From Franconibacter pulveris DSM 19144 (GTDB taxonomy: Bacteria; Pseudomonadota; Gammaproteobacteria; Enterobacterales; Enterobacteriaceae), in the NCBI GenBank assembly GCA_000621185.1, contig KK211224.1, forward strand, positions 296,679-360,678: 64,000 bases of DNA. The letters run 5' to 3'. Below the pieces are notes generated by a model. It ran no database searches and had not been told where the DNA came from. It saw only the letters and a program-made list of their open reading frames with translations. The first letter of the stretch is position 1, and every line of letters begins with the position of its first letter. Position numbers and translations under genes: made by a program. Positions 6,539-17,338 of this stretch are shown here, piece after piece.

Positions 6539-7045
6539 ATGATTACCGATATTATCGCGCCAGGGCTGCGCGTGGTTTTTTGTGGAATTAACCCCGGCAA
6601 GTCGTCGGCGCACACCGGGTATCACTTCGCCCATCCGGGCAACCGCTTCTGGAAGGTTATCCATCAGGCCGGGTTTACCGAACGGCAACTCAAGCCTGAA
6701 GAAGAGCATGAGCTGCTGGATACCCGCTGTGGCATCACCATGCTGGTTGAGCGCCCCACGGTGCAGGCGAGCGAGGTGGAAAAGCAGGAGTTGCACGAAG
6801 GCGGGCGTTTGCTTGTAAAAAAGATGGAGCAGTACCAGCCGCAGGCGCTGGCGGTGCTGGGCAAGAAAGCGTTTGAGCAGGCGTTCAGCCAGCGCGGCGT
6901 GAAGTGGGGAAAGCAGAATATAACGATTGGTGAAACGCAAGTATGGGTGCTGCCGAATCCTAGCGGGTTAAACCGCGCTTCGCTGGAAAAGCTGGTGGAG
7001 TCTTATCGCGAGCTGGACGAAGCGCTGGCCATGCGCGGACGGTAG
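6539..7045 (+). CDS. mug: G/U mismatch-specific DNA glycosylase
   Basis: Mug removes uracil and ethenocytosine opposite guanine in double-stranded DNA, starting base-excision repair. The 168-residue protein carries GINPG with the catalytic Asn at residue 18, the [11 protein letters not shown] substrate segment, and the NPSGLN motif at about residues 139-144 that inserts into the helix. Length equals that of the E. coli enzyme. It stands alone between the tRNA and a lipoprotein gene on the opposite strand, and shares the terminator at 7276-7297. Confidence 0.96.
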   Translation: MITDIIAPGLRVVFCGINPGKSSAHTGYHFAHPGNRFWKVIHQAGFTERQLKPEEEHELLDTRCGITMLVERPTVQASEVEKQELHEGGRLLVKKMEQYQPQALAVLGKKAFEQAFSQRGVKWGKQNITIGETQVWVLPNPSGLNRASLEKLVESYRELDEALAMRGR

Positions 7046-7101
7046 GAGAGGGCGCAGGCGCTACGCTTTTTGTTCTGCTAAACCCTATCCCCTTGCCCTG
7101 A

Positions 7102-7125
7102 CCTTCTCCCCGAAGGGAAGAGAGG
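7102..7125. repeat. Degenerate REP-like palindrome
   Basis: CCTTCTCCC, a short loop and GGGAAGAGAGG form an imperfect palindrome of the CCCTCTCCC/GGGAGAGGG family seen again near 38460, 40993, 41182 and 53350. It lies in the 259-bp gap between mug and the lipoprotein gene, which otherwise holds only the terminator. Confidence 0.45.
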
Positions 7126-7275
7126 GAAAAACCTCAGGAAAGGTTGTGTTGTGACGGCAGGCGTCGCTTCGCTGCCCCCTACGACGTGAACACCGTATGA
7201 AGCAGGCGTCGCGGGTAGCGCTTCGCTGACTGGTTCTGCAGAGGTGAGCGATAACCGCCGCGCATTCCTTAAAAA

Positions 7276-7297
7276 AACCGCCTGCTGAGAGGCGGTT
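7276..7297. terminator. Bidirectional terminator, mug and lipoprotein gene
   Basis: AACCGCC (7276-7282) pairs with GGCGGTT (7291-7297), with A and T runs on the two sides. It suits both the plus-strand mug transcript and the minus-strand lipoprotein transcript, whose stop codon is a few bases away. Confidence 0.8.
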
Positions 7298-7304
7298 TTT
7301 TATG

Positions 7305-7730
7305 TTAGTCAGCGAGGCTGGCTGTGGCCTGGTCGACCAGCATCTGGCCGAGTGACGCTTCAATCTTGTAGCACAGCGTCTGCATGCGAGACTGGTAAGC
7401 GCTCATCACGATGTCGTTGATGCGCGGGTTCAAATCTTCTTTTACTGAGAGAAACTTGCTGGTTTTCGCAGTCAGTGTCGCCATCTCGCTCGCGTAGCGG
7501 TTGTAGGTGCGCGGCCCGTAGGCCCGCAGGGCTTCAAGCTCCTTGCGGCAGGTCTCCTGCGCCATCAGGCCATTATTATCCGGCTCGGTGCGGGCAGGCG
7601 GCGCTGGCGGCTGCGGCGCGATAGCGGCAGGCTGAGCAGGCGCGGGCGTAACCAGAGAAGTGGGTTTCTGAGATTTATTTACGCAGCCTGCCAGAACGAC
7701 GCATAGCGTCACAAGCATCATTTTTTTCAT
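7305..7730 (-). CDS. Putative lipoprotein, unknown function
   Basis: The 141-residue protein has a lipoprotein signal (MKKMMLVTLCVVLAGC), a proline- and alanine-rich linker at about residues 25-50, and a C-terminal helical domain with two cysteines (ETCRKELEAL and TLCYKIEASL) that could form a disulfide. The start at 7730 puts the signal at the N-terminus and follows an AAGGGA sequence. It is not part of the E. coli order here, where mug and rpoD are adjacent. I cannot name the family. Localisation is well supported; function is unknown. Confidence 0.75.
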   Translation of the reverse strand: MKKMMLVTLCVVLAGCVNKSQKPTSLVTPAPAQPAAIAPQPPAPPARTEPDNNGLMAQETCRKELEALRAYGPRTYNRYASEMATLTAKTSKFLSVKEDLNPRINDIVMSAYQSRMQTLCYKIEASLGQMLVDQATASLAD

Positions 7731-7929
7731 TCGTATGGGGTCCCTTGCTGTGTCAAAAAACACACGAAGCCGGTTCGATTGGCTCAAACAGAGGGAAGTT
7801 ACATGATGAAAGATAATTCTGACAAATGAATTTTGCTTAACTAACCGGCGGGCTCACAAAAACAAAGCGGCCCGGTAAAGCGTGATTTTACAGCGGGATA
7901 TCGGTCGCGCAGAAAAACGGCAATAAAAA

Positions 7930-7948
7930 AGCCCTCGCGAGGAGGGCT
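7930..7948 (-). terminator. rpoD terminator
   Basis: AGCCCTC (7930-7936) pairs with GAGGGCT (7942-7948), followed on the minus strand by TTTTTT. It ends the rpsU-dnaG-rpoD transcript. Confidence 0.85.
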
Positions 7949-7965
7949 TAGTCAGAAAGCGACGA

Positions 7966-9804
7966 TTAATCGTCAAGGAAGCTGCGCAGCACTTCAGAGC
8001 GGCTCGGGTGACGCAGCTTACGCAGCGCCTTCGCTTCGATCTGACGGATACGCTCGCGGGTAACGTCAAACTGTTTACCCACTTCTTCCAGCGTATGGTC
8101 GGTGTTCATGTCGATACCGAAACGCATACGCAGCACTTTCGCTTCGCGAGCGGTCAGGCCTGCCAGCACGTCGTGCGTGGCGGCGCGCAGGCTTTCCGTG
8201 GTCGCGGAGTCCAGCGGCAGCTCGAGGGTGGTATCCTCGATAAAATCGCCCAGATGCGAATCTTCATCGTCGCCAATCGGCGTTTCCATGGAGATTGGCT
8301 CTTTGGCGATTTTCAGCACCTTGCGGATTTTATCTTCCGGCATCAGCATGCGCTCGGCCAGCTCTTCCGGCGTCGGCTCGCGGCCCATCTCCTGCAGCAT
8401 CTGGCGCGAAATACGGTTGAGCTTGTTGATGGTCTCAATCATATGCACCGGAATACGGATGGTACGCGCCTGGTCGGCGATAGAGCGGGTGATAGCCTGA
8501 CGGATCCACCAGGTGGCGTAAGTGGAGAACTTATAGCCACGGCGGTATTCAAACTTATCCACCGCTTTCATCAGGCCGATGTTGCCTTCCTGAATCAGGT
8601 CGAGGAACTGCAGACCACGGTTGGTGTATTTCTTGGCGATAGAAATCACCAGACGCAGGTTCGCTTCCACCATCTCTTTCTTCGCACGGCGGGCTTTCGC
8701 TTCGCCGATAGACATGCGACGGTTGATGTCTTTCACCTGCTCAATGGTCAGGCCGGTCTCTTCTTCAATCTGCTGCAGCTTTTGCAGGCTGCGATGCACA
8801 TCTTCCGTCACTTCATGGAGCTTCTCAGACCATGGTTTGTTCATGGCGATAGCGGCGTTGAACCAGGTTTCGCTGGTCTCGTTGCCGGTGAAGAGCGTGA
8901 TGAAGTTCTTCTTCGGCATTTTGCACTGCTCAACGCACAGCTTCATGATGATGCGTTCCTGGGTACGCACGCGGTCCATCATGGCGCGCATATTATTCAC
9001 CAGGTAATCGAACTGCTTCGGCACCAGACGGAACTGCTTGAACACTTCAGACAGCTTCAGGATCTCTTCCTGAGCGGCGGCATTGCTGCGGCCCTTGGCT
9101 TTAATGGTGTCGCGGGTGACCTCGTACTGGGTGCGCAGCTCTACAAACTTCTCGCGCGCCAGTTCCGGGTCGATGCTGTTGTCGTCATCACTGCTGTCGT
9201 CGTCAGACTCTTCGTCTTCATCCTCGTCGTCGTCCATCTCTTCCTGAGAGAGTTCAGAGCCAACGTGGGTGGCGGTCGGCGCCATGTCTTCTTCCGCGTT
9301 CGGATCGACAAAGCCGGTGATGAGGTCGGACAGGCGCGCTTCGCCTGCTTCTACGCGATCGTACTGCTCCAGCAGATAGGTGATCGCTTCCGGGTATTCT
9401 GCAACAGAGCACTGTACCTGGTTGATACCGTCTTCGATGCGTTTAGCGATGTCGATTTCGCCTTCACGCGTCAGAAGTTCAACGGTACCCATTTCGCGCA
9501 TGTACATGCGCACCGGGTCGGTGGTACGCCCGATTTCAGATTCCACGCTGGAAAGCACCTGCGCGGCGGCTTCGGCAGCATCTTCGTCCGCTGTGTTTTC
9601 CGCCAGCATCAGATCGTCGGCGTCCGGGGCCTCTTCCATTACCTGGATGCCCATGTCGTTGATCATCTGAATGATGTCTTCGATCTGGTCGGAGTCGACA
9701 ATATCTTCCGGCAGATGGTCATTGACCTCAGCATAGGTCAGATAGCCTTGCTCCTTACCACGAGTGACAAGAAGCTTCAGCTGTGACTGCGGGTTTTGCT
9801 CCAT
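7966..9804 (-). CDS. rpoD: RNA polymerase sigma-70 (RpoD)
   Basis: This is the housekeeping sigma factor, 612 residues against 613 in E. coli. Region 1.1 covers about residues 1-80. The non-conserved insert includes a very acidic run of Asp and Glu near 190-215. Region 2 contains [17 protein letters not shown], which recognises the -10 box. Regions 3 and 4 follow, with the final helix-turn-helix [19 protein letters not shown] for the -35 box. It is the last gene of the macromolecular-synthesis operon after rpsU and dnaG, and the 152-bp gap to dnaG contains no gene. Confidence 0.99.
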   Translation of the reverse strand: MEQNPQSQLKLLVTRGKEQGYLTYAEVNDHLPEDIVDSDQIEDIIQMINDMGIQVMEEAPDADDLMLAENTADEDAAEAAAQVLSSVESEIGRTTDPVRMYMREMGTVELLTREGEIDIAKRIEDGINQVQCSVAEYPEAITYLLEQYDRVEAGEARLSDLITGFVDPNAEEDMAPTATHVGSELSQEEMDDDEDEDEESDDDSSDDDNSIDPELAREKFVELRTQYEVTRDTIKAKGRSNAAAQEEILKLSEVFKQFRLVPKQFDYLVNNMRAMMDRVRTQERIIMKLCVEQCKMPKKNFITLFTGNETSETWFNAAIAMNKPWSEKLHEVTEDVHRSLQKLQQIEEETGLTIEQVKDINRRMSIGEAKARRAKKEMVEANLRLVISIAKKYTNRGLQFLDLIQEGNIGLMKAVDKFEYRRGYKFSTYATWWIRQAITRSIADQARTIRIPVHMIETINKLNRISRQMLQEMGREPTPEELAERMLMPEDKIRKVLKIAKEPISMETPIGDDEDSHLGDFIEDTTLELPLDSATTESLRAATHDVLAGLTAREAKVLRMRFGIDMNTDHTLEEVGKQFDVTRERIRQIEAKALRKLRHPSRSEVLRSFLDD

Positions 9805-9956
9805 AAGACGGTATCCACACTTATTTCATGAGGGTTGGTGTCGGTAGGCGTTGCCGCCAACAATAGCATTGCGGGCTAATTTCTTTTGTTGCCGCTGCCC
9901 GGCATGCGGCTTTCGGGGGTGTCCCGATATATAATCGGCAATTAAGCCGCGGAAAT

Positions 9957-11702
9957 TTATTTTTTAGCGCGTGCTTCAGTTATCACGCGAACTTCTTCAC
10001 GCTCCGCCGGCGTTAACCCATGGGTACGCGAGCGGGCGATCAATTCCGTTAATCGCAACTCCAGCGCTGAATCGAAAAGATGGTCCAGCGAGTCCGTGAA
10101 CGTTTTTTCTGCAATGTCCTTATCTGCTATATCGTCCCATGTTGCGAGTTTTTCAAGGGTCGCGGCCTCTTTTGTGCCGCGATAATGCTCAAGCAACTGT
10201 CCGGTGGTCAGACCAGGTTGAGAAAGACACGTCTTTACCAGCTCGGCGAAAAGCGCGAGGCCGGGTAATTTGCTCTCATCAAGCCCGGCGAGCGACGGCA
10301 CCAGCGGCGCCAGCTCGGGGTTCTGCACCAGTAACCCTATCAGTATACGCATGGTTGTGCGTTTTAGCGTTGGCGCCGGGCGCGATTGGGCATTATCCGA
10401 TTGTTTGGGCATCAGCCGCTCAAGCTGGCTGTCATCCAGAATGCCGAGCTTGTTGCCAAGCTCCTGGCGCAGATAAATACGCAACGTTTCGCCTGGCACC
10501 TGGCTGATTAACGGCAGTGCCAGCGTGCTGAGCTGCGCGCGGCCGTCCGGCGAGCTTAAGTCCACCTGCGGCAGCAGGCTGTTGAACAGGAAAGTGGAAA
10601 GCGGCTGCGCCTGTTCCATTCGTTGTTCAAACGCCGCTTTGCCCTCTTTGCGCACCAGCGTATCCGGGTCTTCGCCCTCGGGCAGAAACATAAAGCGTAG
10701 CTGACGGCCGTCGGTCATGTACGGCAGGGCGGTTTCCAGCGCGCGCCAGGCTGCGCTGCGACCCGCGCGGTCGCCGTCGTAACAGCAGATGACGGTATTG
10801 GTCACCCGGAAGAGCATCTGGATATGCTCCGCGGTCGTCGACGTGCCGAGCGAAGCTACCGCATAGTTAATGCCATACTGGCCCAGCGCGACAACGTCCA
10901 TATACCCTTCCACCACCAGCAGGCGGGGCGGGTTCTGATTGCTTTGCTGCGCTTCATAAAGGCCATACAGCTGGCGGCCTTTGTGGAAAATCTCGGTTTC
11001 CGGAGAGTTCAGATACTTCGGCAGGGCATCGCCCATTACGCGGCCGCCAAAGCCAATCACGCGGCCTCGTTTGTCGCGAATGGGGAACATCACCCGCTCG
11101 CGGAAACGGTCGTAGCTGCGGCCCTGGTCGTTGGTCACCAGCATGCCCGCATCGATTAACGATTTGCGGTTTTCGCTGTTGCCGCCGAAGCGCTTAAGCA
11201 CGTTATCCCAGCCCGGCGGCGCGTAGCCGATAGCGAAATGGTGGATCACCTCTTCGCTCAACCCACGCTTTTGCAGATACTGCCTTGCCGGTTCGGCGCC
11301 CGGTTGCGCCAGCGCTTGCTGATAAAACGCGTTCAGGCCGTCGAGCAGCTCGTACAACGTCTGACGCTGATGGCGTTCAATCTGGCTTGGGCCGTTGCCT
11401 GCTTCATAAGGCACTTCGAGGTTGTGCATGGCCGCCAGTTCTTCGACGGTTTCCACGAACTCGAGCTTGTCGTAGTTCATCAGAAAGTCGATGGCGTTGC
11501 CGTGCGCGCCGCAGCCGAAGCAGTGATAAAACTGTTTTTCACCGTTTACGGTGAAAGAGGGGGTTTTCTCGTTATGGAAAGGACAGCACGCATGGTAATT
11601 CTTGCCCTGTTTTTTGAGCTTCACGCGCGCATCAATCAGGTCGACAATATCGGTGCGAGCCAACAGGTCATTGATAAAGACACGTGGGATTCGTCCAGCC
11701 AT
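9957..11702 (-). CDS. dnaG: DNA primase
   Basis: DnaG makes RNA primers at the replication fork and is recruited by the DnaB helicase. At 581 residues it equals the E. coli enzyme. The N-terminal CHC2 zinc-binding domain shows CHACCPFH and FHCFGCG-like spacing (about residues 38-66). The TOPRIM catalytic core includes VVEGYMDV and CYDGDRAGR (about residues 262-315), and the C-terminal helicase-binding domain follows from about 435. It is the middle gene of the rpsU-dnaG-rpoD operon, and a terminator between it and rpsU lowers its expression relative to the ribosomal protein. Confidence 0.99.
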   Translation of the reverse strand: MAGRIPRVFINDLLARTDIVDLIDARVKLKKQGKNYHACCPFHNEKTPSFTVNGEKQFYHCFGCGAHGNAIDFLMNYDKLEFVETVEELAAMHNLEVPYEAGNGPSQIERHQRQTLYELLDGLNAFYQQALAQPGAEPARQYLQKRGLSEEVIHHFAIGYAPPGWDNVLKRFGGNSENRKSLIDAGMLVTNDQGRSYDRFRERVMFPIRDKRGRVIGFGGRVMGDALPKYLNSPETEIFHKGRQLYGLYEAQQSNQNPPRLLVVEGYMDVVALGQYGINYAVASLGTSTTAEHIQMLFRVTNTVICCYDGDRAGRSAAWRALETALPYMTDGRQLRFMFLPEGEDPDTLVRKEGKAAFEQRMEQAQPLSTFLFNSLLPQVDLSSPDGRAQLSTLALPLISQVPGETLRIYLRQELGNKLGILDDSQLERLMPKQSDNAQSRPAPTLKRTTMRILIGLLVQNPELAPLVPSLAGLDESKLPGLALFAELVKTCLSQPGLTTGQLLEHYRGTKEAATLEKLATWDDIADKDIAEKTFTDSLDHLFDSALELRLTELIARSRTHGLTPAEREEVRVITEARAKK

Positions 11703-11738
11703 AAGCCCCGTTTTTTATCAGTCCATAAACGAAAATAA

Positions 11739-11765
11739 GCCGCGCATTCCTTTCGGAAGCACGGC
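11739..11765 (-). terminator. Partial terminator between rpsU and dnaG
   Basis: On the minus strand GCCGTGCTTCC, a GAAA loop and GGAATGCGCGGC form a stem followed by TTATTTTC. This is the well-known internal terminator that keeps primase expression low. A second hairpin, CCCTGAGG with CCCCTCAG, lies near 11795-11815, just after rpsU. Confidence 0.8.
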
Positions 11766-11816
11766 CTCTACAACTACTACTCGGTCTGTCGCTGAGGGGA
11801 GCGCCCCCTCAGGGAA

Positions 11817-12071
<255 letters not shown>

Positions 12072-12104
12072 TCAAAACGCCAGCTTATTTCAAAATGGTG
12101 CGGA

Positions 12105-12134
12105 ATTTTACTGCAATTGCTGCTGCTTTGTAAA
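12105..12134 (-). promoter_or_regulatory. Candidate rpsU operon promoter
   Basis: On the minus strand TTTACA (12134-12129) and TAAAAT (12110-12105) are 18 bp apart, placing the start point about 65-70 bp ahead of rpsU. Confidence 0.55.
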
Positions 12135-12281
12135 GCATCAGCAGCGGCAAAACCTGCTTTTTGTGCAGACGCTTCCAGGGGGCAAGATTATACATGAAGC
12201 GCCCGCCTGGGTTGAGCAAAGTTTTACATCGCAGGCGTACCGTCATACACTGCGCGCCATGCGAAAGAGGTAAAAAAAGCC

Positions 12282-13298
12282 ATGCGTGTACTGGGTATTG
12301 AGACATCCTGTGATGAAACCGGCATCGCCATTTATGACGATGAGAAAGGGCTGTTAGCCAACCAATTGTATAGTCAGGTGAAACTGCACGCTGACTACGG
12401 CGGCGTGGTGCCGGAGCTCGCCTCGCGCGACCACGTGCGCAAAACCGTGCCGTTGATTCAGGCGGCGCTGAAAGAGGCAAATCTCGCCGCGCAGGAGATA
12501 GACGCGGTGGCCTATACCGCAGGCCCGGGGCTTGTCGGCGCGTTGCTGGTCGGCGCCACCGTCGGTCGCGCGCTGGCGTTCGCCTGGGATGTGCCGGCGA
12601 TTCCGGTGCACCATATGGAAGGGCACCTGCTGGCCCCGATGCTGGAAGATAACCCGCCGGAATTCCCCTTTGTGGCGCTGCTGGTTTCCGGCGGCCATAC
12701 CCAGTTGATTAGCGTAACCGGCATTGGCGAATATGAACTGCTTGGCGAATCTATTGATGACGCCGCAGGCGAAGCATTCGACAAAACCGCCAAGCTGCTG
12801 GGGCTGGATTACCCTGGCGGCCCGATGCTGTCAAAACTGGCGGCGCAGGGCGTGGCGGGGCGTTTTACCTTCCCGCGTCCGATGACCGACCGCCCGGGGC
12901 TTGATTTTAGTTTCTCCGGCCTGAAAACCTTTGCCGCCAATACTATTCGCGATAACGGCAATGACGACCAGACCCGTGCTGATATCTCCCGCGCTTTCGA
13001 AGACGCCGTGGTAGACACGCTGATGATCAAATGCCGTCGCGCGCTCGATCAAACCGGCTTTAAACGTCTGGTGATGGCAGGCGGCGTGAGCGCTAACCGC
13101 ACGCTGCGCGCACGCCTCGCGGAGATGATGGAGAAGCGTAAAGGCGAAGTCTTCTATGCGCGTCCTGAATTCTGCACCGACAACGGCGCGATGATAGCCT
13201 ATGCCGGTATGGTGCGTCTGAAGGCGGGCGGGGCGGCGGGTCTGGGCGTGACCGTGCGCCCGCGCTGGCCACTGGCTGAGCTGCCGCCAGCGCAGTAA
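12282..13298 (+). CDS. tsaD: tRNA threonylcarbamoyladenosine transferase subunit TsaD
   Basis: TsaD, with TsaB and TsaE, transfers the threonylcarbamoyl group to A37 of tRNAs that read ANN codons. The 338-residue protein has the ASKHA fold, with the N-terminal [11 protein letters not shown] loop, the metal-binding HMEGH motif (His111 and His115), SGGHTQL near residue 130, and [12 protein letters not shown] near 265. Length matches E. coli (337). It diverges from rpsU as in E. coli and ends at a terminator shared with plsY. Confidence 0.98.
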   Translation: MRVLGIETSCDETGIAIYDDEKGLLANQLYSQVKLHADYGGVVPELASRDHVRKTVPLIQAALKEANLAAQEIDAVAYTAGPGLVGALLVGATVGRALAFAWDVPAIPVHHMEGHLLAPMLEDNPPEFPFVALLVSGGHTQLISVTGIGEYELLGESIDDAAGEAFDKTAKLLGLDYPGGPMLSKLAAQGVAGRFTFPRPMTDRPGLDFSFSGLKTFAANTIRDNGNDDQTRADISRAFEDAVVDTLMIKCRRALDQTGFKRLVMAGGVSANRTLRARLAEMMEKRKGEVFYARPEFCTDNGAMIAYAGMVRLKAGGAAGLGVTVRPRWPLAELPPAQ

Positions 13299-13315
13299 AC
13301 CGCTGCGAGCCAATA

Positions 13316-13343
13316 AAAAAGGAGTGAATCATCACTCCTTTTT
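13316..13343. terminator. Bidirectional terminator, tsaD and plsY
   Basis: GGAGTGA (13321-13327) pairs with TCACTCC (13332-13338), flanked by five A on the left and seven T on the right. The plsY stop codon lies inside the stem. Confidence 0.8.
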
Positions 13344-13958
13344 TTGTGCCTTCAGCGCGCGCTTTTTGCGAAGCTTTTCCCAGATGCGGGTTTCCTGACC
13401 GCGCCAGAGACGCTGGATGTTATCGTGATGGCGCAGAAGAATCAGGCAGGAGAGCATGGAAACCGGAAAGGTGAACTGCGGCTTGAACCACCAGACGTAA
13501 AAAGGCGCCACCAGCGCGCTGATTATCGCGCCGAGCGACGAATAGCCGCTTAAAAGCACTGTCAGCAGCCAGGTGCCCGCCATCACGCCGGTTAAGTCCC
13601 AGCCAATCGGCGCAATAGCGCCAAAGGCGGTGGCGACCCCTTTGCCGCCGCGAAAATGAAAGAAAACCGGCCAGATGTGGCCAAGGCAGGCGGCAATGGC
13701 GATTAGCCCGAGCCAGAACGGCGTTACGCCCAGCGCATAAGCGCCCCAGACTGGCAGCATCCCTTTCAGGACGTCGAAAATCAGTACCGCTGCGGCTGCT
13801 CCCTTACCACCAATTCGCAAAACGTTGGTCGCTCCGGGATTGCCGGATCCACTGTCGCGAGGGTCCGGCAGACCCGCGATGCGGCAGACCAGAATGGCGC
13901 TGGAAATTGAGCCGCAAAGATACGCGAGGAGGATCATTCCAGGCGCGATTGCACTCAT
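13332..13958 (-). CDS. plsY: Glycerol-3-phosphate acyltransferase PlsY
   Basis: PlsY transfers acyl groups from acyl-phosphate to glycerol-3-phosphate, the first step of phospholipid synthesis. The 208-residue inner-membrane protein shows the family motifs GSGNPGATN after the first membrane span (about residues 36-44), HxxPVFF-like [14 protein letters not shown], and a later glycine-rich loop, with five hydrophobic segments. A longer open frame reaches 14105, but the start at 13958 gives the family N-terminus ([17 protein letters not shown]). It diverges from folB, with about 106 bp between them. Confidence 0.97.
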   Translation of the reverse strand: MSAIAPGMILLAYLCGSISSAILVCRIAGLPDPRDSGSGNPGATNVLRIGGKGAAAAVLIFDVLKGMLPVWGAYALGVTPFWLGLIAIAACLGHIWPVFFHFRGGKGVATAFGAIAPIGWDLTGVMAGTWLLTVLLSGYSSLGAIISALVAPFYVWWFKPQFTFPVSMLSCLILLRHHDNIQRLWRGQETRIWEKLRKKRALKAQKKE

Positions 13959-14064
13959 GACGCTGTTCCGTTGTGAAAATGTCGTTTTATTTGCTGCATC
14001 TGTGGATAATACGCATATTTCGCCGGAAGTGGTATCCGGCTGACCCAAAAACAGGCAGGGCGTG

Positions 14065-14424
14065 ATGGATATTGTATTTATAGAGCAGCTTTCGGTAATT
14101 ACCACTATTGGCGTGTATGACTGGGAACAGACTATTCAACAAAAGCTGGTGTTCGATATCGAAATCGCCTGGGATAACCGGGCGGCGGCGGGCAGCGACG
14201 ATGTTAACGACTGCCTGAGCTATGCCGACGTGACGGAGGCAATTTTGAATCACGTGGAAAATGGCCGCTTCGCGCTGGTCGAGCGCGTGGCTGAAGAGGT
14301 GGCGCAGCTTATCCTTACGCGCTTCGGCGCGCCCTGGGTACGTCTTAAAGTCAGCAAGCCCGGCGCGGTGGCGCAGGCGGTTAACGTCGGCGTAATTATT
14401 GAGCGTGGCAATAATCCGAAATAA
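14065..14424 (+). CDS. folB: Dihydroneopterin aldolase
   Basis: FolB cleaves 7,8-dihydroneopterin to the hydroxymethyl pterin used for folate. The 119-residue protein begins [22 protein letters not shown] and contains LSYADV and [11 protein letters not shown], whose Glu is the pterin anchor, and it ends [18 protein letters not shown]. The start at 14065 follows the E. coli protein; a GTG three bases earlier is also possible. uppP follows on the same strand after 126 bp. Confidence 0.97.
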   Translation: MDIVFIEQLSVITTIGVYDWEQTIQQKLVFDIEIAWDNRAAAGSDDVNDCLSYADVTEAILNHVENGRFALVERVAEEVAQLILTRFGAPWVRLKVSKPGAVAQAVNVGVIIERGNNPK

Positions 14425-14550
14425 ATCATTTAGTTTAATAATGATTAAACCAAACGCGGGCATACCGGTCTTACAGCAGGACCTTTCGCGGTTGTCGTGA
14501 TACGCCAGCCGTTTTTTTATGTCATTTTTTTGGGGTACGAGGGTAAGTTA

Positions 14551-15369
14551 ATGAGTGATATGCATTCGCTGCTCGTGGCGGCGATACTGGGCGTGGTCGA
14601 GGGATTAACGGAGTTTCTGCCGGTCTCCAGCACTGGTCATATGATTATTGTCGGCCACCTGTTGGGCTTTGAAGGCGAAACGGCGAAAACCTTTGAGGTG
14701 GTTATCCAGCTCGGTTCCATTCTGGCTGTGGTGGTGATGTTCTGGCGCCGCCTGTTTGGGCTCATCGGCATTCATTTCGGCCACCCTGTGCACGAAGGCG
14801 CTGGTAAAGGCCGTCTCTCTTTGATTCACATTCTGCTCGGCATGGTGCCCGCCGTCGTGCTGGGGCTGGTGTTCCATGACGCCATTAAGTCGCTGTTTAA
14901 CCCGATAAACGTTATGTATGCGCTGGTCGTGGGCGGTCTGCTGCTGATTGCCGCCGAATGCCTGAAGCCAAAAGAGCCTCGCGCGCTCGGCATCGACGAC
15001 ATGACTTACCGTCAGGCGTTTATGATTGGCTGCTTCCAGTGTCTGGCGTTGTGGCCGGGCTTCTCCCGTTCGGGGGCGACCATTTCCGGCGGCATGCTGA
15101 TGGGCGTGAGCCGTTATGCGGCTTCCGAGTTCTCGTTCCTGCTGGCGGTGCCAATGATGATGGGCGCCACCGCGCTTGACCTCTACAAGAGCATCGGCTT
15201 TCTGACGATGCACGATCTGCCGATGTTCGCGGTGGGCTTCATTACTGCGTTTATCGTGGCGCTGATAGCGATCAAAACTTTCCTGCATATCATCAAGCGC
15301 ATCTCGTTTATTCCGTTCGCCATCTACCGTTTTATCGTGGCGGGCGCGGTTTACCTCGTCTTTATGTAA
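14551..15369 (+). CDS. uppP: Undecaprenyl-diphosphatase
   Basis: UppP (BacA) dephosphorylates undecaprenyl pyrophosphate at the membrane to recycle the cell-wall lipid carrier, and overproduction gives bacitracin resistance. The 272-residue polytopic protein has the two signature regions: [14 protein letters not shown] (about residues 17-30) and [12 protein letters not shown] (about 171-182). The start at 14551 gives MSDMHSLL, as in E. coli, with GAGGGT upstream. It is followed four bases later by the convergent end of cca. Confidence 0.98.
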   Translation: MSDMHSLLVAAILGVVEGLTEFLPVSSTGHMIIVGHLLGFEGETAKTFEVVIQLGSILAVVVMFWRRLFGLIGIHFGHPVHEGAGKGRLSLIHILLGMVPAVVLGLVFHDAIKSLFNPINVMYALVVGGLLLIAAECLKPKEPRALGIDDMTYRQAFMIGCFQCLALWPGFSRSGATISGGMLMGVSRYAASEFSFLLAVPMMMGATALDLYKSIGFLTMHDLPMFAVGFITAFIVALIAIKTFLHIIKRISFIPFAIYRFIVAGAVYLVFM

Positions 15370-15373
15370 GGCG

Positions 15374-16621
15374 TCAGCCCTCAGCCTGCGGCTGGGGGCA
15401 ACGTTCCGCTTTCCAGTTCGCCACGGCGCGAATGCGCCGTTTGGTTAATTCTTCGCGAATCTCCGCGCCGGTAAAGCCTGCGGCCACTACCTCTTTTGAC
15501 AAAACGCTTTTCGCCACTTCCCAGGCTTCGCGCAGCAAACGCCCCTGCGGGTAATCGTTCGCTTCAAAGCCGGTGCGCCCGCGCACGTCCGCTTCGCTGG
15601 TAATGGCGATTTGCTCCACGCGCTGCGGCTTGCGCCAGGCGTCGATGGCGTCGAAAAGGTTTACGATGGTGCGCGGCTTAAGCATAGGGAAGGTATGGAT
15701 AAGGTCATGGAACTCTGCCACCAGCTTTGCGAGATCGCGAATTTCATTCGGCACGCGCAGTCGCTGGCAGACCCGCTCCACAAGCCGTACGCCCGCCGGG
15801 CCGTGGCCATGATGGCGCGGCCAGAGGTGTTTCGGCGTCAGCCCTTTGCCGAGATCATGCAAAAGCGCGGCGAAACGCACGTCTACCGCCGGGCTTAGCA
15901 TCGCCGCCATCGAGAGCGTCATCAAGGTGTGAATGCCGGTGTCGATCTCCGGGTGCCATTTCTCTGGCGCAGGGACGCCAAACAGCGCGTCCAGCTCCGG
16001 GAACAGCACTTTCAGCGCGTCGCATTCGCGAAGCACCATGAAGAAGACCTGCGGGTTGCGGCTGGTGAGCGCGTTTTCTGTCTCTTTCCATACGCGCTCC
16101 GGCGTCAGGTGCTCCAGCTCGCCGTTGCGCGCCATTTCGCGCATGAGCTCCAGCGTTTGCGGCGCGATGCGGAAATTAAGATGCGCGTAGCGGGCGGCGA
16201 AACGGGCGACGCGCAGCACGCGCAGCGGATCTTCCCCAAAAGCGGGGGAGACGTGGCGCAGCAGCCGTTTTTCAATGTCGGCGCGGCCATGGTAAGGGTC
16301 AATGTAATCGCCGTTTTCATCCTGGGCGATAGCGTTGATGGTGAGATCGCGGCGCAGCAAATCCTGCTCCAGCGTGACATCCGGCGCCGCGTAGCAGGTG
16401 AAGCCGGTATAGCCCTGACCCGATTTACGCTCGGTGCGCGCCAGCGCGTACTCTTCGTGGCTTTGTGGATGCAAAAAGACCGGGAAATCCCGTCCCACCT
16501 GTTGATAGCCGTTATCGAGCATCTCCTGCGGCGTGGCGCCGACAACCACCCAATCTCTGTCCTTCACCGGTAAGCCCAACAGGGCGTCCCGTACCGCACC
16601 ACCCACCAGATAACTCTTCAC
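15374..16621 (-). CDS. cca: CCA-adding tRNA nucleotidyltransferase with HD domain
   Basis: Cca builds or repairs the 3' CCA end of tRNAs. The 415-residue protein begins with GTG and shows [13 protein letters not shown], the class II nucleotidyltransferase acids in KDRDWVVVG, and [10 protein letters not shown] near residue 92. Its C-terminal half is an HD phosphohydrolase domain ([10 protein letters not shown], then RHHGHGP) giving 2',3'-cyclic phosphodiesterase and phosphatase activity, as in E. coli. It is convergent with uppP and has ygiM upstream on the same strand. Confidence 0.98.
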   Translation of the reverse strand: MKSYLVGGAVRDALLGLPVKDRDWVVVGATPQEMLDNGYQQVGRDFPVFLHPQSHEEYALARTERKSGQGYTGFTCYAAPDVTLEQDLLRRDLTINAIAQDENGDYIDPYHGRADIEKRLLRHVSPAFGEDPLRVLRVARFAARYAHLNFRIAPQTLELMREMARNGELEHLTPERVWKETENALTSRNPQVFFMVLRECDALKVLFPELDALFGVPAPEKWHPEIDTGIHTLMTLSMAAMLSPAVDVRFAALLHDLGKGLTPKHLWPRHHGHGPAGVRLVERVCQRLRVPNEIRDLAKLVAEFHDLIHTFPMLKPRTIVNLFDAIDAWRKPQRVEQIAITSEADVRGRTGFEANDYPQGRLLREAWEVAKSVLSKEVVAAGFTGAEIREELTKRRIRAVANWKAERCPQPQAEG

Positions 16622-16717
16622 CCAACATTCTCCAGCTTTACAATTTGCCGACAGATAATACGTAAGTGTAGAGGAGATGGCGAAAGAAAAGGGCAGCGTA
16701 GCGCTGCCCGTGAGGGA

Positions 16718-17338
16718 TCAACTCATCCAGCGGTCTTTGCGCTTGCGGCTTGGGATCATGTGCGGCAGCAACAGACCCAGCAGCAGCCCTACGCCCAGTA
16801 CGCCGCCGCCATACATAAACCACTGCATAATAATGGTGCGCTGTTTGTCATCCAGCTGAATATTGGCGGCGTTCACTTTCTTCTGCGCCACAATAAGCTC
16901 GTTTTTCAGCTTCTGATTTTCTTCTTTCAGGCCGTTAATCACGCCGTCGCTCGCCGCCACCTTTTTCTGCATGTCGGCGGTGCGTTGGTTCCACGTCGCG
17001 TCGATATTGTTGAGCTTTTCGGTCAGCGTATTGACCTGGTTTTCCAGGTCCGGCACCCGGGTGCGCAGGCTGGGTTCCGCTTTTAACTGCGCGAGCGGGA
17101 TCCACGCGGTGCGGCCGTTGCTGTCGCGCACCTGGCCGTAATTGGTATTGTCATTGCTTTGCAGCAGAGTGACTTCCTCGCCGGCGTTCAGGGTGCCGAC
17201 CAGGCGATAGTTATCTCCCGGGCCGCTGCGCACCCAGGTATTCAGCTCGTCTGAGACATAACGTTTTTCATCCGCATGGGCCGCGGCGGTAATGCCAAGA
17301 GCGAACAAAGAGAAGCAAATGAGGCGTAATTTCTGCAT
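16718..17338 (-). CDS. ygiM: SH3-domain envelope protein YgiM
   Basis: YgiM is a conserved envelope protein of unknown exact role. The 206-residue protein has a cleavable signal peptide (MQKLRLICFSLFALG to AHA), a bacterial SH3 domain (about residues 24-90, with NTWVRSGPGDNYRLVG), a coiled coil at about 95-165, and a C-terminal membrane span followed by the basic tail SRKRKDRWMS. The start at 17338 puts the signal peptide first; a longer frame exists. In E. coli it lies between cca and ygiF, as here. Confidence 0.95.
   Translation of the reverse strand: MQKLRLICFSLFALGITAAAHADEKRYVSDELNTWVRSGPGDNYRLVGTLNAGEEVTLLQSNDNTNYGQVRDSNGRTAWIPLAQLKAEPSLRTRVPDLENQVNTLTEKLNNIDATWNQRTADMQKKVAASDGVINGLKEENQKLKNELIVAQKKVNAANIQLDDKQRTIIMQWFMYGGGVLGVGLLLGLLLPHMIPSRKRKDRWMS

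Noticed and set aside
7085-7363. A 92-codon frame between mug and the lipoprotein gene
   Set aside because: It runs through a terminator hairpin and a REP-like palindrome, which real genes seldom do.
8008-9786. A 592-codon frame antisense to rpoD
   Set aside because: It is a mirror frame created by GC-rich codon usage in rpoD, with no family match or ribosome site.
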